Positions 7,832 to 17,011 are shown, numbered from the stretch's first letter. The stretch is DNA of 64,000 bases from Acidobacteriota bacterium (GCA_003224905.1 QIAA01000174.1:22821-86820); one strand, 5' to 3'. Notes: generated from the letters alone by a model not told the origin. Numbers and translations are program-made.

Positions 7832-9988
7832 ATGTTTGCGTCTGCTCTGAATTGTGCGGTTCGATGGGCCAGTGTCGGGGTTTTACTCACAGCCTTGGCG
7901 CTTAATTCCTCGGGTCAAGATACCCAGCAAGGACAGCCTGCTTCATCAGCGCAGCCCGCGGCCGTTCCGCAAGCCCCCAAAGCGCAGCAGTTTTTGCTGA
8001 AGGATTACTCCAAACCGCGTTCGCATTTCCCAAACCCCCTGGCGCCCTACACGCCACAGCATATTCCGCCCCCATTTCTCAACAACACGCCACGAATCGA
8101 TCAGTTCCTGCAGGGCGGCAAGCTCTACCTTTCCATGAATGACGCCGTAGCCCTGGCGTTGGAAAACAACCTCGACATAGCCATTCAGCGTTACAACCTG
8201 AATATCGCCGACACTGATATCCTCCGCACCAAGGCTGGCGCAAATATTCTCGGCGTGAATAGCGGAATCGTCTCGGGCACTCCGGGCGGAGGCGTAGGCG
8301 GTCTGAGTGGCACCATCGGTTCCGGAACTGGTGGTACCAGCGCCGGAGCTGGCGGCGCAGGCACAGGCACTGCGGGCCTGGTCAGCTCAACTCTTGGCAG
8401 CGGCCCCACCATCGCCAGCTTCGATCCGCTGGTCACGGGCACCTTGCAAATGGATCGCCTGTATACCCAATCCACAAGTATTTTCAGCCCCATACCGATA
8501 GCAAACCAGAATACGGGAACCGCGAATTTTTCCTACCAGCAGGGTTTCCATTCAGGGACGAGTCTGTCCGCTGGATTTAACAACACTCATACTACGACGG
8601 ATAGTCCTACAGCCACTTACAGTCCATCCCTAGCTTCTGGCTTCCAGTTCAGGGTGAGCCAGCATCTCTTACAGGGCTTCGGGCTCGCGCCCAATACTCG
8701 CTTTATCCGCATCGCCAAAAACAATCGCGAGATCAGCGATATCGCCTTTCGTCTGCAAACGATCACGACGGTTGATCAGATTCAGAATATTTATTGGGAT
8801 TTAGTCTTCGCCTACGAAAATGTGCGGGTACAAAACGAATCCTTGGCATTCGCGCAGAAGACGCTGTCCGACACCAAAAAGCAGGTCGATATCGGCACCT
8901 TGGCGCCGATTGAGGTAGTGCGCGCCCAGAGCACCGTCGCCAGTGACCAGCAGCAGCTGACTCTGGCGCAGACGAACCTCCAGTTGCAACAGCTGCTGAT
9001 GAAGAACGCCATCAGTCGGACGCTGGTCGACCCCCGCTTGGCGGACGCCGAAGTCATTCCCACTTCCACAATGCAGGTTCCTGCGGAGGAAGCGGTAACC
9101 CCCACAGAGGAACTGGTTAACGATGCCCTCGGCCACCGCGCCGAGCTTGCCCAGGCGCGAATCAATCTCAGCAATCAGGAAATCAGTATGAAGGCCGTGC
9201 GCAGTGCGCTGCTGCCGAGCCTGGATCTCTATGCCTATTATGGCGGCAGTGGTATTGGCGGCAATGTCGCACTGCCACCTTGCCCGCCAAACACTCCCCC
9301 GGGCAGCTTTCTGCGATGTTTTGATCCCGCCCTGGCGGCGCCTCCTTTCCGTAACGGCGGTCCGGTTGGGTATGGGAACACATTGAGTCAGCTGGTGGAT
9401 TCATCCTCCCCGGACAAGGGAGTTGGCATGAGCCTCACAATTCCTATCCGCAATCGCGCTGGGCAAGCCACCCAGATTCGCTCGGAACTCGAATACCGCC
9501 AGGCGCAGATGCGGCTGCAGCAGGTGGAAAACCAGGTGCGTATCGAAGTGCGACAAGCGCAATTTTCTGTGCAACAAAACCGCGCTGCTGTGGCTTCCGC
9601 GCAAGCCGCGGTGGATCTTGGCCACCAGTCTCTGGACGCGGAGCAGAAGAAGTATGCTCTGGGCGCTTCGACCACAACGCTGGTTCTGCAGAACCAGACT
9701 GCCCTGGCCCAGGCGGAATCCACCCTTGTTTCGGCTATGGCGGCGTATGAAAAGGCACGAATCGAGTTGGACCGCGCCACCGGCCTTCTCCTAGACCATG
9801 CAAACATCCTGGTATCGGACGCCGAGCGCGGCGAGGTGACGCATATGCCCAGCATTCCATATGCCCAGCCGCGACCACAACAGCCTTCTGCAACGCCGCA
9901 AACAACGCAACCACCACAAAATACGCCGCAACAGCAGCAACAGCCACAGCCACAGGAGCAACCGCAGCCTCAACCGCCGCAGGAGTGA
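7832..9988 (+). CDS. TolC-family outer membrane efflux protein
   Basis: A 718-residue outer membrane channel of the TolC/OEP superfamily, the exit duct of tripartite exporters and type I secretion systems. The ATG at 7832 follows GGAG with an eight-base spacer and opens a clean signal peptide ending near LNSSGQD. The two OEP repeats are visible: LSMNDAVALALENNLDIAIQ at the start of the first, and LVNDALGHRAELAQARINL with QVRIEVRQAQFSVQQNRAAV in the second. It is longer than usual (about 450-500) because of a glycine-rich insert between residues about 140 and 190 and a proline/glutamine-rich tail of about 45 residues. No periplasmic adaptor or inner-membrane pump is adjacent, so it is an orphan. 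A dyad about 200 bases upstream may be its operator. Confidence 0.9.
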   Translation: MFASALNCAVRWASVGVLLTALALNSSGQDTQQGQPASSAQPAAVPQAPKAQQFLLKDYSKPRSHFPNPLAPYTPQHIPPPFLNNTPRIDQFLQGGKLYLSMNDAVALALENNLDIAIQRYNLNIADTDILRTKAGANILGVNSGIVSGTPGGGVGGLSGTIGSGTGGTSAGAGGAGTGTAGLVSSTLGSGPTIASFDPLVTGTLQMDRLYTQSTSIFSPIPIANQNTGTANFSYQQGFHSGTSLSAGFNNTHTTTDSPTATYSPSLASGFQFRVSQHLLQGFGLAPNTRFIRIAKNNREISDIAFRLQTITTVDQIQNIYWDLVFAYENVRVQNESLAFAQKTLSDTKKQVDIGTLAPIEVVRAQSTVASDQQQLTLAQTNLQLQQLLMKNAISRTLVDPRLADAEVIPTSTMQVPAEEAVTPTEELVNDALGHRAELAQARINLSNQEISMKAVRSALLPSLDLYAYYGGSGIGGNVALPPCPPNTPPGSFLRCFDPALAAPPFRNGGPVGYGNTLSQLVDSSSPDKGVGMSLTIPIRNRAGQATQIRSELEYRQAQMRLQQVENQVRIEVRQAQFSVQQNRAAVASAQAAVDLGHQSLDAEQKKYALGASTTTLVLQNQTALAQAESTLVSAMAAYEKARIELDRATGLLLDHANILVSDAERGEVTHMPSIPYAQPRPQQPSATPQTTQPPQNTPQQQQQPQPQEQPQPQPPQE

Positions 9989-10148
9989 GAGATATCTGCT
10001 CCTGTGTGGCGCGGGCCGACTCGCCCGCGGAGCGCCAGGCCTAGTTGTGCCCCGCGGGAGGAGGAGAAACTACTCATAGAGAGTACTCAGGGGCAACGCA
10101 CCGCGCCCGCTATTCCGCCTTTCTATTGCGCCGGTTTATTCTCTCCGC

Positions 10149-11051
10149 GTGACCATCTCGGTCGTGCTCATCACCAAAGACGAAGAAGCCAATCTACCCA
10201 ACACACTCGAGAGCGTGCACCCGCTGGTCCGGGACGGCAAAGGCGAAATTATCGTCGTGGACTCAGGTTCAACAGACCGAACTCTGGAAATTGCGCGATC
10301 ATATGGAGCAAAAATCTTCTCAGAGCCATGGAAGGGCTTCGCCGCGCAAAAAAATTCTGCGATGGAGAAGGCATCCTGTGACTGGGTGCTGCAACTGGAT
10401 GCAGATGAAGCTTTGGAGCCGGAACTCGCGCAGGAGATACAACTCATCGTCGAATTTCCATCAGAGATGGATCGTGAAGCCCGCCAGAAAAGGATTCACG
10501 AACTAGTCTACGTGTTCACCTCCCGCACACTGCGGGAATTACGAGCAGTCGCAGACGAAGAGGGCAAGAAAGCCCGCGATTACGGCGCGTTCTATCAGTT
10601 GTCAGGATTCTGTATCCCCCGCAAGAATTTCTTCCTCGGCCGCTGGATCAAGCATGGCGGTTATCATCCCGACCCCAAGCTGCGCCTGATTCGCCGAGGC
10701 AAGGGAAAATTCGAGGAATACGGCGCACATCCGACAATGAAAGTGAACGGGCCGACTGGCCACTTGCGCCATGCGTTGATCCACAACGCGTATCCCACGC
10801 TGCGCGGCTACATCGATCACATGAACAGCTATTCGTCCTCAGGTGCCGGGATCGCACTTGAAAAGGGACATCGCAGATTCAGCATTCTGAATATCATCGT
10901 CCGCCCAATCCTGACGTTCATCTACAACTACTTCCTTCGTCTCGGATTCCTCGATGGCCGCGAAGGCTTGCTCCTTCACCTGTATCATTCGGGTTACGTT
11001 TCCTGGAAATACGCCAAAGCCTGGGAACTCGCCCGGCGCAATTCTAGGTAA
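10149..11051 (+). CDS. Family 2 glycosyltransferase (lipopolysaccharide-core type)
   Basis: A GT-A fold transferase of 300 residues. The opening SVVLITKDEEANLPNTLESV, the VVDSGSTDRTLEIA nucleotide-binding segment and LQLDADEALEPEL (the metal-binding DxD) are typical of the WaaE/KdtX-like branch of GT2, as are HPDPKLRLIRRGKGKF and the His-rich HALIHNAYPTLRGYIDHMNSYS in the second half. Such enzymes add a sugar to the inner core of lipopolysaccharide at the cytoplasmic face of the inner membrane. The start is GTG. It stops two bases before the convergent tRNA-binding protein gene. Acceptor and donor sugars are not readable. Confidence 0.88.
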   Translation: MTISVVLITKDEEANLPNTLESVHPLVRDGKGEIIVVDSGSTDRTLEIARSYGAKIFSEPWKGFAAQKNSAMEKASCDWVLQLDADEALEPELAQEIQLIVEFPSEMDREARQKRIHELVYVFTSRTLRELRAVADEEGKKARDYGAFYQLSGFCIPRKNFFLGRWIKHGGYHPDPKLRLIRRGKGKFEEYGAHPTMKVNGPTGHLRHALIHNAYPTLRGYIDHMNSYSSSGAGIALEKGHRRFSILNIIVRPILTFIYNYFLRLGFLDGREGLLLHLYHSGYVSWKYAKAWELARRNSR

Positions 11052-11053
11052 GT

Positions 11054-11407
11054 TTATCCCGCGCGCGTTCCGTCTGGCACCGTACTCTCGGGCACCGCGA
11101 GCACCGGCCGCACGCCATCGGCGTAGCCGATGTCGAACAACATCCCTTCCGATACCACGCCGCGTATCGTGCGCGGTTCAAGGTTCACTACGAACAGCGC
11201 CTGCTTGCCCTCAATGTCGCGCGGATTGCTGCGCTCTCCGCGCAGCCCGGCAACGATGGTGCGCTCGTGATCCCCAAAGCTCACACGCAGCTGAACTAGC
11301 TTGTCCGAATTCGGAACATCACTCACAGCGACTATGGTTCCCACACGGATATCAATCCGATTCAACAACTCGATCAAAACGGCCATCTTCACGGGAGCCG
11401 GTGTCAT
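11054..11407 (-). CDS. Stand-alone tRNA-binding (OB-fold) domain protein, CsaA/MetRS-C-like
   Basis: A 117-residue protein consisting of one EMAPII/MetRS C-terminal-type OB fold: IDIRVGTIVAVSDVPNSDKLVQLRVSFG, then RTIVAGLRG, VVNLEPRTIRGVVSEGML. Free-standing versions (CsaA, Trbp111) bind tRNA as dimers and have been described as chaperone-like; here the VPNSDKL segment is closer to the MetRS C-terminal domain than to CsaA. A second in-frame ATG at 11386 could also be the start. Cytoplasmic. Family sure, role uncertain. Confidence 0.88.
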   Translation of the reverse strand: MTPAPVKMAVLIELLNRIDIRVGTIVAVSDVPNSDKLVQLRVSFGDHERTIVAGLRGERSNPRDIEGKQALFVVNLEPRTIRGVVSEGMLFDIGYADGVRPVLAVPESTVPDGTRAG

Positions 11408-11846
11408 GCCCGGAATTGTAGCGAGAGATTCTGGACAGCGTCACCATCAAAGGGGCTAGGCAGTAGTGATATGGCTAGTCAGTAGCGACAAAAAGAGAGG
11501 ACACGAACTTCGGGTGATGCGCTCTAAGTTGCCGATCAGTCGGCGGGAGTTTCGGCACAAAAAGCAAGGGGCGCTCAAGAAAACCTCTGGCCGAAGTTAT
11601 TCTCTGGAGCGCCCCGTTGCGCGCCACTTCGTCTAAGAGGGTTTTAAGCATCCGCTTTGCCAATCGCAAGGCCTTGAAAATAAAGAGTCACTTCCTTCTG
11701 GTGACTGGTAAATTTGCACCCTGAGGCGGAAAGATTTACTCCAGAGCAGCTCGTGGCACGATTGGGTCCGAAGCCCTGTTGAAATTTACTCGACCGTACC
11801 TGGCGCCTGCCGCTGGCACCGCCGAACACCCGCCGGCGTCGTATGC
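11408..11846. other. Intergenic stretch with no recognisable gene
   Basis: No reading frame in this 439-base stretch has a ribosome site or a recognisable product. A 64-codon frame on the minus strand has basic, unstructured composition and no start signal. The stretch borders gene debris and may itself be decayed sequence. Confidence 0.5.
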
Positions 11847-12227
11847 TCATTGCCCCATGTGATTCGGCGTTCCGGCCCCGGATTGCGCGTGTTCCGCCTT
11901 CCAGCGCATGGCTGCCGTGATTCGCGTTCGTCCGCTCGGATGATCAAAGAAAACAAACTCCTCGATTGGCCCAGCGTCAAGCTTGCGATACTCTCCCAGC
12001 TTCAAGTCAATTTGCGCTTCACCATCCGGCTGCTGGCTGGCGTTGATGCCGAAAATGTCAGCCTCGTACTCCATTGTCCGCGTGATTGTATTTTCCACCG
12101 GCGTCATCACAAAAAAATACATCGAGAGAATCAGCACGGCCAGGGGTAGCACCGCCACATCTGTGATCCCATTTACCTGCCAACTTGCTCCCCACCGCCC
12201 AGGGCAATATTCAACCCCCAGTTCAGG
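11847..12227 (-). pseudogene. C-terminal remnant of an M48 (Ste24/HtpX-type) metalloprotease
   Basis: Read on the minus strand from about 12227, the frame gives SWQVNGITDVAVLPLAVLIL, a membrane segment, then NTITRTMEYEADIFGINAS and GPIEEFVFFDHPSGRTRI ending AAMRWKAEH. The EADIFG element with the third zinc ligand and the DHPSGRTRI tail are hallmarks of CAAX-protease-1-like M48 enzymes. The N-terminal two thirds, including the HExxH zinc motif, are missing: upstream sequence passes into the DUF1801 remnant. The gene is thus a truncated relic unless translation from the GTG at 12158 yields a short membrane peptide. Confidence 0.7.
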
Positions 12228-12256
12228 AAAGCAAAAGCAATCTCCAAAACAATGCC

Positions 12257-12671
12257 TTCGAGCGCGCGAAGATCAGGGAACTTGGGGACTGGAACTTGGG
12301 GACTGGCGCGGGAAGACGCTCGCGAAAGTGCGCGCAATCATACAAGCGGCAGACCCTGAGATCGTCGAGAAGAGTGGAAGTGGGTGAAGCCGACATCGCC
12401 GGGGACTCCCGTCTGGTCCCACGGCGGCATCGTCTGCACGGGAGAGACGTACAAGAACGTCGTCAAGATGACATTTGCCAAGGGAGCTGCGTTGAAGGAC
12501 CCTTCAGGTCTATTCAACTCCAGCCTCGCCGGGAATGCCAGGCGCGCCATCGACATCCACGAAGGCGAGAAGGTCGATGAGGTGGCCTTGAAGGATCTCA
12601 TCCGCGCTGCAGTGGCGCTCAACCTCAAGGGCAAGAGCAAGCCGAAGCCCCGGCGAGCGAGGAATATCTGA
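12257..12671 (+). pseudogene. Frameshifted DUF1801 (YdhG-like) gene
   Basis: Pieces of one DUF1801 protein lie in three different frames. FERAKIRELGDW (from 12257) is followed, after a 14-base tandem duplication, by ELGDWRGKTLAKVRAIIQAADPEIVEK; a second frameshift near 12371-12383 leads to WKWVKPTSPGTPVWSHGGIVCTGE and on to LFNSSLAGNARRAIDIHEGEKVDE. Joined together these restore the usual order of the family (LGDWRG, EEWKW, PVWSHGGIVCTGETYK, FAKGA, RRAIDIHEG). The last frame stops at 12671. Either the gene is dead or the assembly holds two local errors. Confidence 0.75.
12277..12304 (+). repeat. Exact 14-base tandem duplication
   Basis: GGAACTTGGGGACT occurs twice in direct succession (12277-12290 and 12291-12304). 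It falls inside the DUF1801 remnant and accounts for one of its two frameshifts. Confidence 0.9.
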
Positions 12672-12765
12672 ACATCCCCACTCAAGCCACGGCTGCTACA
12701 CCAGCCGCTTTCGTTCGCAGGCTCAATCCTCTCCCGCACCTTAGCATCAGCAGATTCGAAATGAT

Positions 12766-13140
12766 CTATCTCGTGTCAGTCGCGATTTCGAGCGTATCGA
12801 TCACTAACGCGCTGGACCCGCCGCGCTGAAAGAGCTTCCCACTGGCGTTTACCTTGTGTCCGGCAAACGGCAGCAGTTTTTCATTCTGTCCTGAGGACGG
12901 CGTACTATCCGCGATGGGCCAATAGATAGTGCCGTCCTTAGAGAGGATTACCAAGGGCGAACCTGCCTTCGCGCAGGTGCGCGCACAATCCGCGCTGATG
13001 GGTTTGTCCAGGCCCTTGGTAAATGCGCACGCCGAATCGAGGACATAGCCAGTGACCTTTACTGACTTGCCTCCTGAGGCGCCAAGAGCGACAGCAGCTA
13101 CACACAACATGATCACCAAAATCGCGCCAGGCTGTTTCAT
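12766..13140 (-). CDS. Small secreted protein, cysteine-containing, unknown function
   Basis: A 124-residue protein whose ATG is preceded by GGAGG with an eight-base spacer. A signal peptide (ILVIMLCVAAVALGASGG) is followed by VTGYVLDSACAF, DCARTCAKAGSPLVIL, a variable middle and LFQRGGSSALVIDTLEIA. The arrangement DSxC ... C..xCxK.G.PLV, then a beta-rich tail ending in a V.G.L......I.ID.I pattern, is the same as in the gene at 39868-40260, so the two are distant paralogues. Periplasmic or secreted; function not known. A terminator of the upstream operon lies just before it, so it has its own promoter. Confidence 0.75.
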   Translation of the reverse strand: MKQPGAILVIMLCVAAVALGASGGKSVKVTGYVLDSACAFTKGLDKPISADCARTCAKAGSPLVILSKDGTIYWPIADSTPSSGQNEKLLPFAGHKVNASGKLFQRGGSSALVIDTLEIATDTR

Positions 13141-13174
13141 TGGCACTGCCTCCAATCAAAATGAATTTACGATG

Positions 13175-13210
13175 AAACAAAACAAGAGGTAGGCCGCCAT
13201 GCCTACCTCT
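13175..13210 (-). terminator. Rho-independent terminator after the sensor-kinase/FG-GAP operon
   Basis: On the minus strand AGAGGTAGGC and GCCTACCTCT form a perfect ten-pair stem with a six-base loop, followed by TGTTTTGTTT. It lies about 110 bases past the stop of the FG-GAP protein gene. Confidence 0.8.
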
Positions 13211-13320
13211 TTCGTGGGGTGAACGCCTCAATGCTACGGGCCGGAGAGCGCCGTGAATGAGGGCTTAAGATTGAATTCAAAGTAATCACCAATGCGTTTG
13301 CGCACAATAGTGAAAAAGTA

Positions 13321-15015
13321 CTAGAAACCAGACAGCGCCGTTATTCCCTTGGATTCCACGCATTCGTATCCATGCCCGGAAGCAACATCCTTAAAATCCT
13401 CCGTTCTGCCGCTCGGCCATTGGACCAGTAACCGGTCAATCTTGTCTCGCTTTCCTACGCCAAAAGTTACGGGAAGTTCAGATTGCGATAGATAGCTTGA
13501 TCCACCTCTTACCAGCCGCGACTGGGTCGCACCGCCGTAATAAATCTTGACGACTGCGCCAATTGCATCACGATTTGATTTGGTCCCGATCAACCGAATC
13601 CGAATGCTCTTGTTTCCGCCGCTCTGGTCATTGCGGAAGAGATATGCAGGCCCATCATTAGTGGTCATGAGCAGATCCAGGTCGCCGTCACGATCAAAAT
13701 CTCCATAGGCCAAGCCTCGCCCGACTTTTGGTGCAGCGAATTCTCCTCCAATTTCAGAGGCGACGTCGCGAAACGTTCCTTTTCCATCATTGAGAAATAA
13801 CTGCGGGGGCTGAGCGTAACCAACCCCGCGGACATTACGCACCGTATCGTCAATGTGGCCGTTCACCACGGCAAGGTCGAGAGCGCCATTCAGATCAGCA
13901 TCCAGAAAAACGCATCCGAATCCCAACGTGGTCTTCGATGGCAGCCCTACCCCGCTTTGTGTGGCCACATCCTGGTAGTTTCCCGCGGCGAACCGGTACA
14001 GTCCAATCATCTCGTTATCGAAGTTGGTGATCGCCACTCCGGAGATTCCCGAGTTGTCGAAATCGGCGACGTCCACTCCCATGCCGGCGCGGGCTTTTCC
14101 TTCCGCGCTGAAGGCGATTCCGACATCCACCGCCACATCCTTGAAAGTTCCGTTACGCTGGTTGCGGTACAGTTTGTTCGGCTGGGTGTCATTTGCGACC
14201 AGCAGTTCAGGCCAGCCGTCGGGCTCGTAATCGAGCATCGCAACACCCAGAGATTTCGAGCTGCTGTCAAAGATTCCGCTGTTTGCCGTGACGTCTTCAA
14301 ACGTTCCGTCTCCGCGGTTGTGAAACAACCAGCAGGTCTCGCCGCGGTACGCTTCCGGCGTGCAATACGACTTGCGTTTCCCGTCCGGACTGCAAAACAC
14401 ATCGTGCTCCGGCGACCATTTCACATAATTACATACGAACAAATCCAACCGGCCATCGCGATCGAAATCGAACCATATCGCTGAAGTGCTGAATGCTTGC
14501 CGATTCCCGAGTCCGCTGGCCTTCGTGACGTCCACAAATGATCCCTTTCCTGTGTTCTTGAATAAGCGATTTTGACCGACGCAGGTAACCAGGATGTCAG
14601 GATGCCCATCATTGTTGTAATCACCGACGGCAACACCCATGCCGTACATTTCCACGTCAAGGCCTGCGGTCTTGGTTACATCGGAAAATGTGCCATTCCG
14701 GTTGTTGCGGTAGAGCCGCAGCGTGCTCCGCTGACGTTTGTGGCCCGGCCAATCCATTCCATTAATAAGGAGAATGTCCTGCCAGCCGTCGCTGTCGTAG
14801 TCGAGAAACGCGCAGCCCGCGCCGAGAGTTTCCGGCAGCAGCTTTCCTCCAAATGCGCCGCTGTTGTGACGGAAATGAATGCCCGCGGCCGCCGTTACAT
14901 CGAAAAGACGGAAACCGGGAGAAAATTGGGGAACAGGATCAGCGAATATTTCGTAAGGTAGACTCGCCCCAGCCGCCAACCCGCTTAAACCTTGTAGAAA
15001 AGCCCGTCGGTTCAC
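13321..15015 (-). CDS. Tat-exported FG-GAP/VCBS beta-propeller protein with UnbV/ASPIC domain
   Basis: A 564-residue protein starting MNRRAFLQGLSG, a twin-arginine-type signal, followed by FRLFDVTAAAGIHFRHNSG. At least seven calcium-loop repeats of the type D.D.DG..D(I/L) can be read (DYDSDGWQDI, DYNNDGHPDI, DFDRDGRLDL, DYEPDGWPEL, DADLNGALDL, DFDRDGDLDL and a weaker DFDNSGISGV), as in CRTAC1/integrin-alpha propellers. The C-terminus (IDRLLVQWPSGRTEDF) is an ASPIC/UnbV domain. It should be extracytoplasmic; binding to carbohydrate or protein ligands is inference. Its GTG start overlaps the stop of the response-regulator gene by GTGA, so it is translationally coupled to a two-component system. 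Confidence 0.9.
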   Translation of the reverse strand: MNRRAFLQGLSGLAAGASLPYEIFADPVPQFSPGFRLFDVTAAAGIHFRHNSGAFGGKLLPETLGAGCAFLDYDSDGWQDILLINGMDWPGHKRQRSTLRLYRNNRNGTFSDVTKTAGLDVEMYGMGVAVGDYNNDGHPDILVTCVGQNRLFKNTGKGSFVDVTKASGLGNRQAFSTSAIWFDFDRDGRLDLFVCNYVKWSPEHDVFCSPDGKRKSYCTPEAYRGETCWLFHNRGDGTFEDVTANSGIFDSSSKSLGVAMLDYEPDGWPELLVANDTQPNKLYRNQRNGTFKDVAVDVGIAFSAEGKARAGMGVDVADFDNSGISGVAITNFDNEMIGLYRFAAGNYQDVATQSGVGLPSKTTLGFGCVFLDADLNGALDLAVVNGHIDDTVRNVRGVGYAQPPQLFLNDGKGTFRDVASEIGGEFAAPKVGRGLAYGDFDRDGDLDLLMTTNDGPAYLFRNDQSGGNKSIRIRLIGTKSNRDAIGAVVKIYYGGATQSRLVRGGSSYLSQSELPVTFGVGKRDKIDRLLVQWPSGRTEDFKDVASGHGYECVESKGITALSGF

Positions 15016-15641
15016 GGGAGATTAACCAGCCCGTTGCGGATGGCATAGACAACTAGTTCCGCGGTCTTATGAATTCCCAGAGCATCCATGATGTTGGCGC
15101 GATGAACCGCAACGGTGTTCGCGCTGAGTTCGAGCGCCGCGGCAATTTCTTTGTTCGATTTGCCATCCACGATCATCTGCAGAATTTCCAGTTCGCGCTG
15201 TGTGAGTCCGGAATTGCGCTCGCCCTTCAGTGCCGCAGGACGTTCGAGCTGTGAATCCAGAACTGTTTCCCCTGCCACGATCCGTCGGATGGCAGTCCCC
15301 AGCTCGAGATCTACGGCATTCTTCAGAACGTATCCCCGAGCCCCGGCCGCCAGTGCCTGACGTACCAAGGTGTCCTCCGGGTGCATGCTCAGCATCAGCA
15401 CCAGAGCCTGCGGTTGCTTCTCCAGAATCTGGCGCGTGGCTTGCAGTCCATTCACGCCGGGCATGGCGCAATCCATCACAATCACCTGAGGACGGAGTTC
15501 CTGCGCCAAACGTATTGCCTCGGCACCGTCACTCGCTTCGCCCACTACCGTGATATCGCGCTCGTCTTCCAGTATGCGGCGAAAGCCTCGTCGTACCAGA
15601 GCGTGGTCATCAACCAGAAGCACGGAAACTCTATCCCGCAT
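15012..15641 (-). CDS. NarL/FixJ-type response regulator (REC-LuxR HTH)
   Basis: A 209-residue DNA-binding response regulator. The receiver domain starts VSVLLVDDHALVRRG (acidic pocket) and has the phosphorylated Asp in VIVMDCAMPG; LMLSMHPEDT and YVLKNA carry the conserved Ser/Thr region and Lys. The C-terminal LuxR-type helix-turn-helix reads LTQRELEILQMIVDGKSNKEIAAAL ... TVAVHRANIMDALG. It overlaps the sensor kinase gene by 11 bases and the FG-GAP gene by four bases, so all three are co-translated and the kinase is its likely partner. Confidence 0.95.
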   Translation of the reverse strand: MRDRVSVLLVDDHALVRRGFRRILEDERDITVVGEASDGAEAIRLAQELRPQVIVMDCAMPGVNGLQATRQILEKQPQALVLMLSMHPEDTLVRQALAAGARGYVLKNAVDLELGTAIRRIVAGETVLDSQLERPAALKGERNSGLTQRELEILQMIVDGKSNKEIAAALELSANTVAVHRANIMDALGIHKTAELVVYAIRNGLVNLP

Positions 15642-16989
15642 GCGCTATCAGCTCTTCTCTGGGCACTCGCAGTCGAACCAGCACGCCGCCCTGCGATGGA
15701 CTAGTGAACTCGATCCTGCTTGCGAGCAGTTCTGCCCGTTCCCGCATCGCCACCAGTCCGATCCCTTGAGTAGCTTTCTGCACCTTGAATCCGGCACCGT
15801 GATCTTCAACCTCAACTTCCAGCGCTTCCGCCAGAAATCGGAGACGTACCCACGCTTCATTGGCGCCCGAATGCCGGGTCACATTGTTAAGTGCTTCCTG
15901 CAATACTCTATACACGTGGATTGCCGCATTCCCATCAACGCGAAATGGTTCACCAGATTTTTCATAGGATATGTGAATACCTGATTGTCTTTCCACCACC
16001 GGCAAATACCAGTCGAGCGTGGCTTCGAGCCCCGATTCATCGAGCATCACAGGGTGCAGCGCCTGCGACAAACTGCGTACTCTGTCCAGGGTACCCTGCG
16101 CGATCTCGCAAACCTCCCGCAGCTCAGTCCGCAACGGAGAACCCTGCGGGGCGTGATTTCGCGCCCGCGTGAGCATCGATCCAACTGCGGTCAGGATCTG
16201 CCCGAATTCGTCATGCAGTTCCCTCGAAATATGGCGCAGCGTCGATTCCTGCGTAGAAATGAGCTTTTGCGCCAACTCACTGCGTTGTTCCGAAAGCATG
16301 GCAAGCTGGGCAAACAACTGCCGGTTCGAGCGGATCAGATACAAGCTGGTGAGGAGAATTGCCAGCAATGTCGCAGTTAGAAACAAGTACACCTGGCGCT
16401 GAACTCGACCATAGATTCCAGCAATTTTCTGCGCCGCCTGCTCTTCGCTCTCATTATTCTGAACCAGCAGCCGCGCAACTGCCGTGCTCAGCACCGCCTG
16501 ACGGGCCTGCAAGGAAAGCTGTATCTGAGTTCGCGCCTCATCCTGCTTCCCGTCACGCGCCAGTGCAAAGGTCCGATCCACTGCATCCCAGAACTGAGCC
16601 ACTGAATTTGCCAGATATTGCCGCTGCTCAGGGGTACGGTCCGCCACTGCAACCTGCTCCTCCCTGCGCAGCGCATCGTCCAAATCGGCGCGGACACGCT
16701 GAAATTGTGCCGACCACGCCGTCAACGGATACGGTTCCGTGTTATCGAGCATGTCGCGCATGGCCAACGCGAGTGAATTTAAATCATTCTGAATCCGCAG
16801 GAGTTGAAGGGAATCTTTGCGATTTCGGTCTACCAAGTTGTTTTGCAGGGCCCGCAAACCGGAAATCTGCCGCGTGATGTAACCGGAGTAGGCGACGACC
16901 GCAGCCAGCGTGACGATCAGGCCCACAAACAGCGCTACAGTAGGAGATTTTCTCTGCCTGGGCAGTGCCGGCACGCCCCGAGAATACAA
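15631..16989 (-). CDS. Membrane sensor histidine kinase (HisKA_3 type)
   Basis: A 452-residue NarX/DegS-like kinase. A first membrane helix (VALFVGLIVTLAAVVAYSGYI) is followed by a periplasmic helical domain of about 160 residues (likely a four-helix MCP-type bundle), a second membrane helix (VYLFLTATLLAILLTSLYLI), a short coiled coil, the dimerisation/phosphoacceptor region with the H-box SRELHDEFGQILTAVG, and a HATPase with N-box LQEALNNVTRHS, EDHGAGF and GIGLVAMRERAELL. The annotated start is TTG; a GTG five codons downstream (16974) is equally possible, and no strong ribosome site decides. It is followed with overlap by its likely partner regulator. Confidence 0.93.
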   Translation of the reverse strand: MYSRGVPALPRQRKSPTVALFVGLIVTLAAVVAYSGYITRQISGLRALQNNLVDRNRKDSLQLLRIQNDLNSLALAMRDMLDNTEPYPLTAWSAQFQRVRADLDDALRREEQVAVADRTPEQRQYLANSVAQFWDAVDRTFALARDGKQDEARTQIQLSLQARQAVLSTAVARLLVQNNESEEQAAQKIAGIYGRVQRQVYLFLTATLLAILLTSLYLIRSNRQLFAQLAMLSEQRSELAQKLISTQESTLRHISRELHDEFGQILTAVGSMLTRARNHAPQGSPLRTELREVCEIAQGTLDRVRSLSQALHPVMLDESGLEATLDWYLPVVERQSGIHISYEKSGEPFRVDGNAAIHVYRVLQEALNNVTRHSGANEAWVRLRFLAEALEVEVEDHGAGFKVQKATQGIGLVAMRERAELLASRIEFTSPSQGGVLVRLRVPREELIAHAG

Positions 16990-17011
16990 CGCAGGCGGCT
17001 TAACTGACCAC

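Noticed and set aside
9973..10060. GCGGGC-CGACTC-GCCCGC hairpin after the tolC-like gene as a terminator
   Set aside because: No T run follows the stem on either strand; could be a chance palindrome.
11475..11669. 64-codon minus-strand frame in the gap before the M48 remnant
   Set aside because: No ribosome site and no recognisable product; kept only as an unannotated gap.
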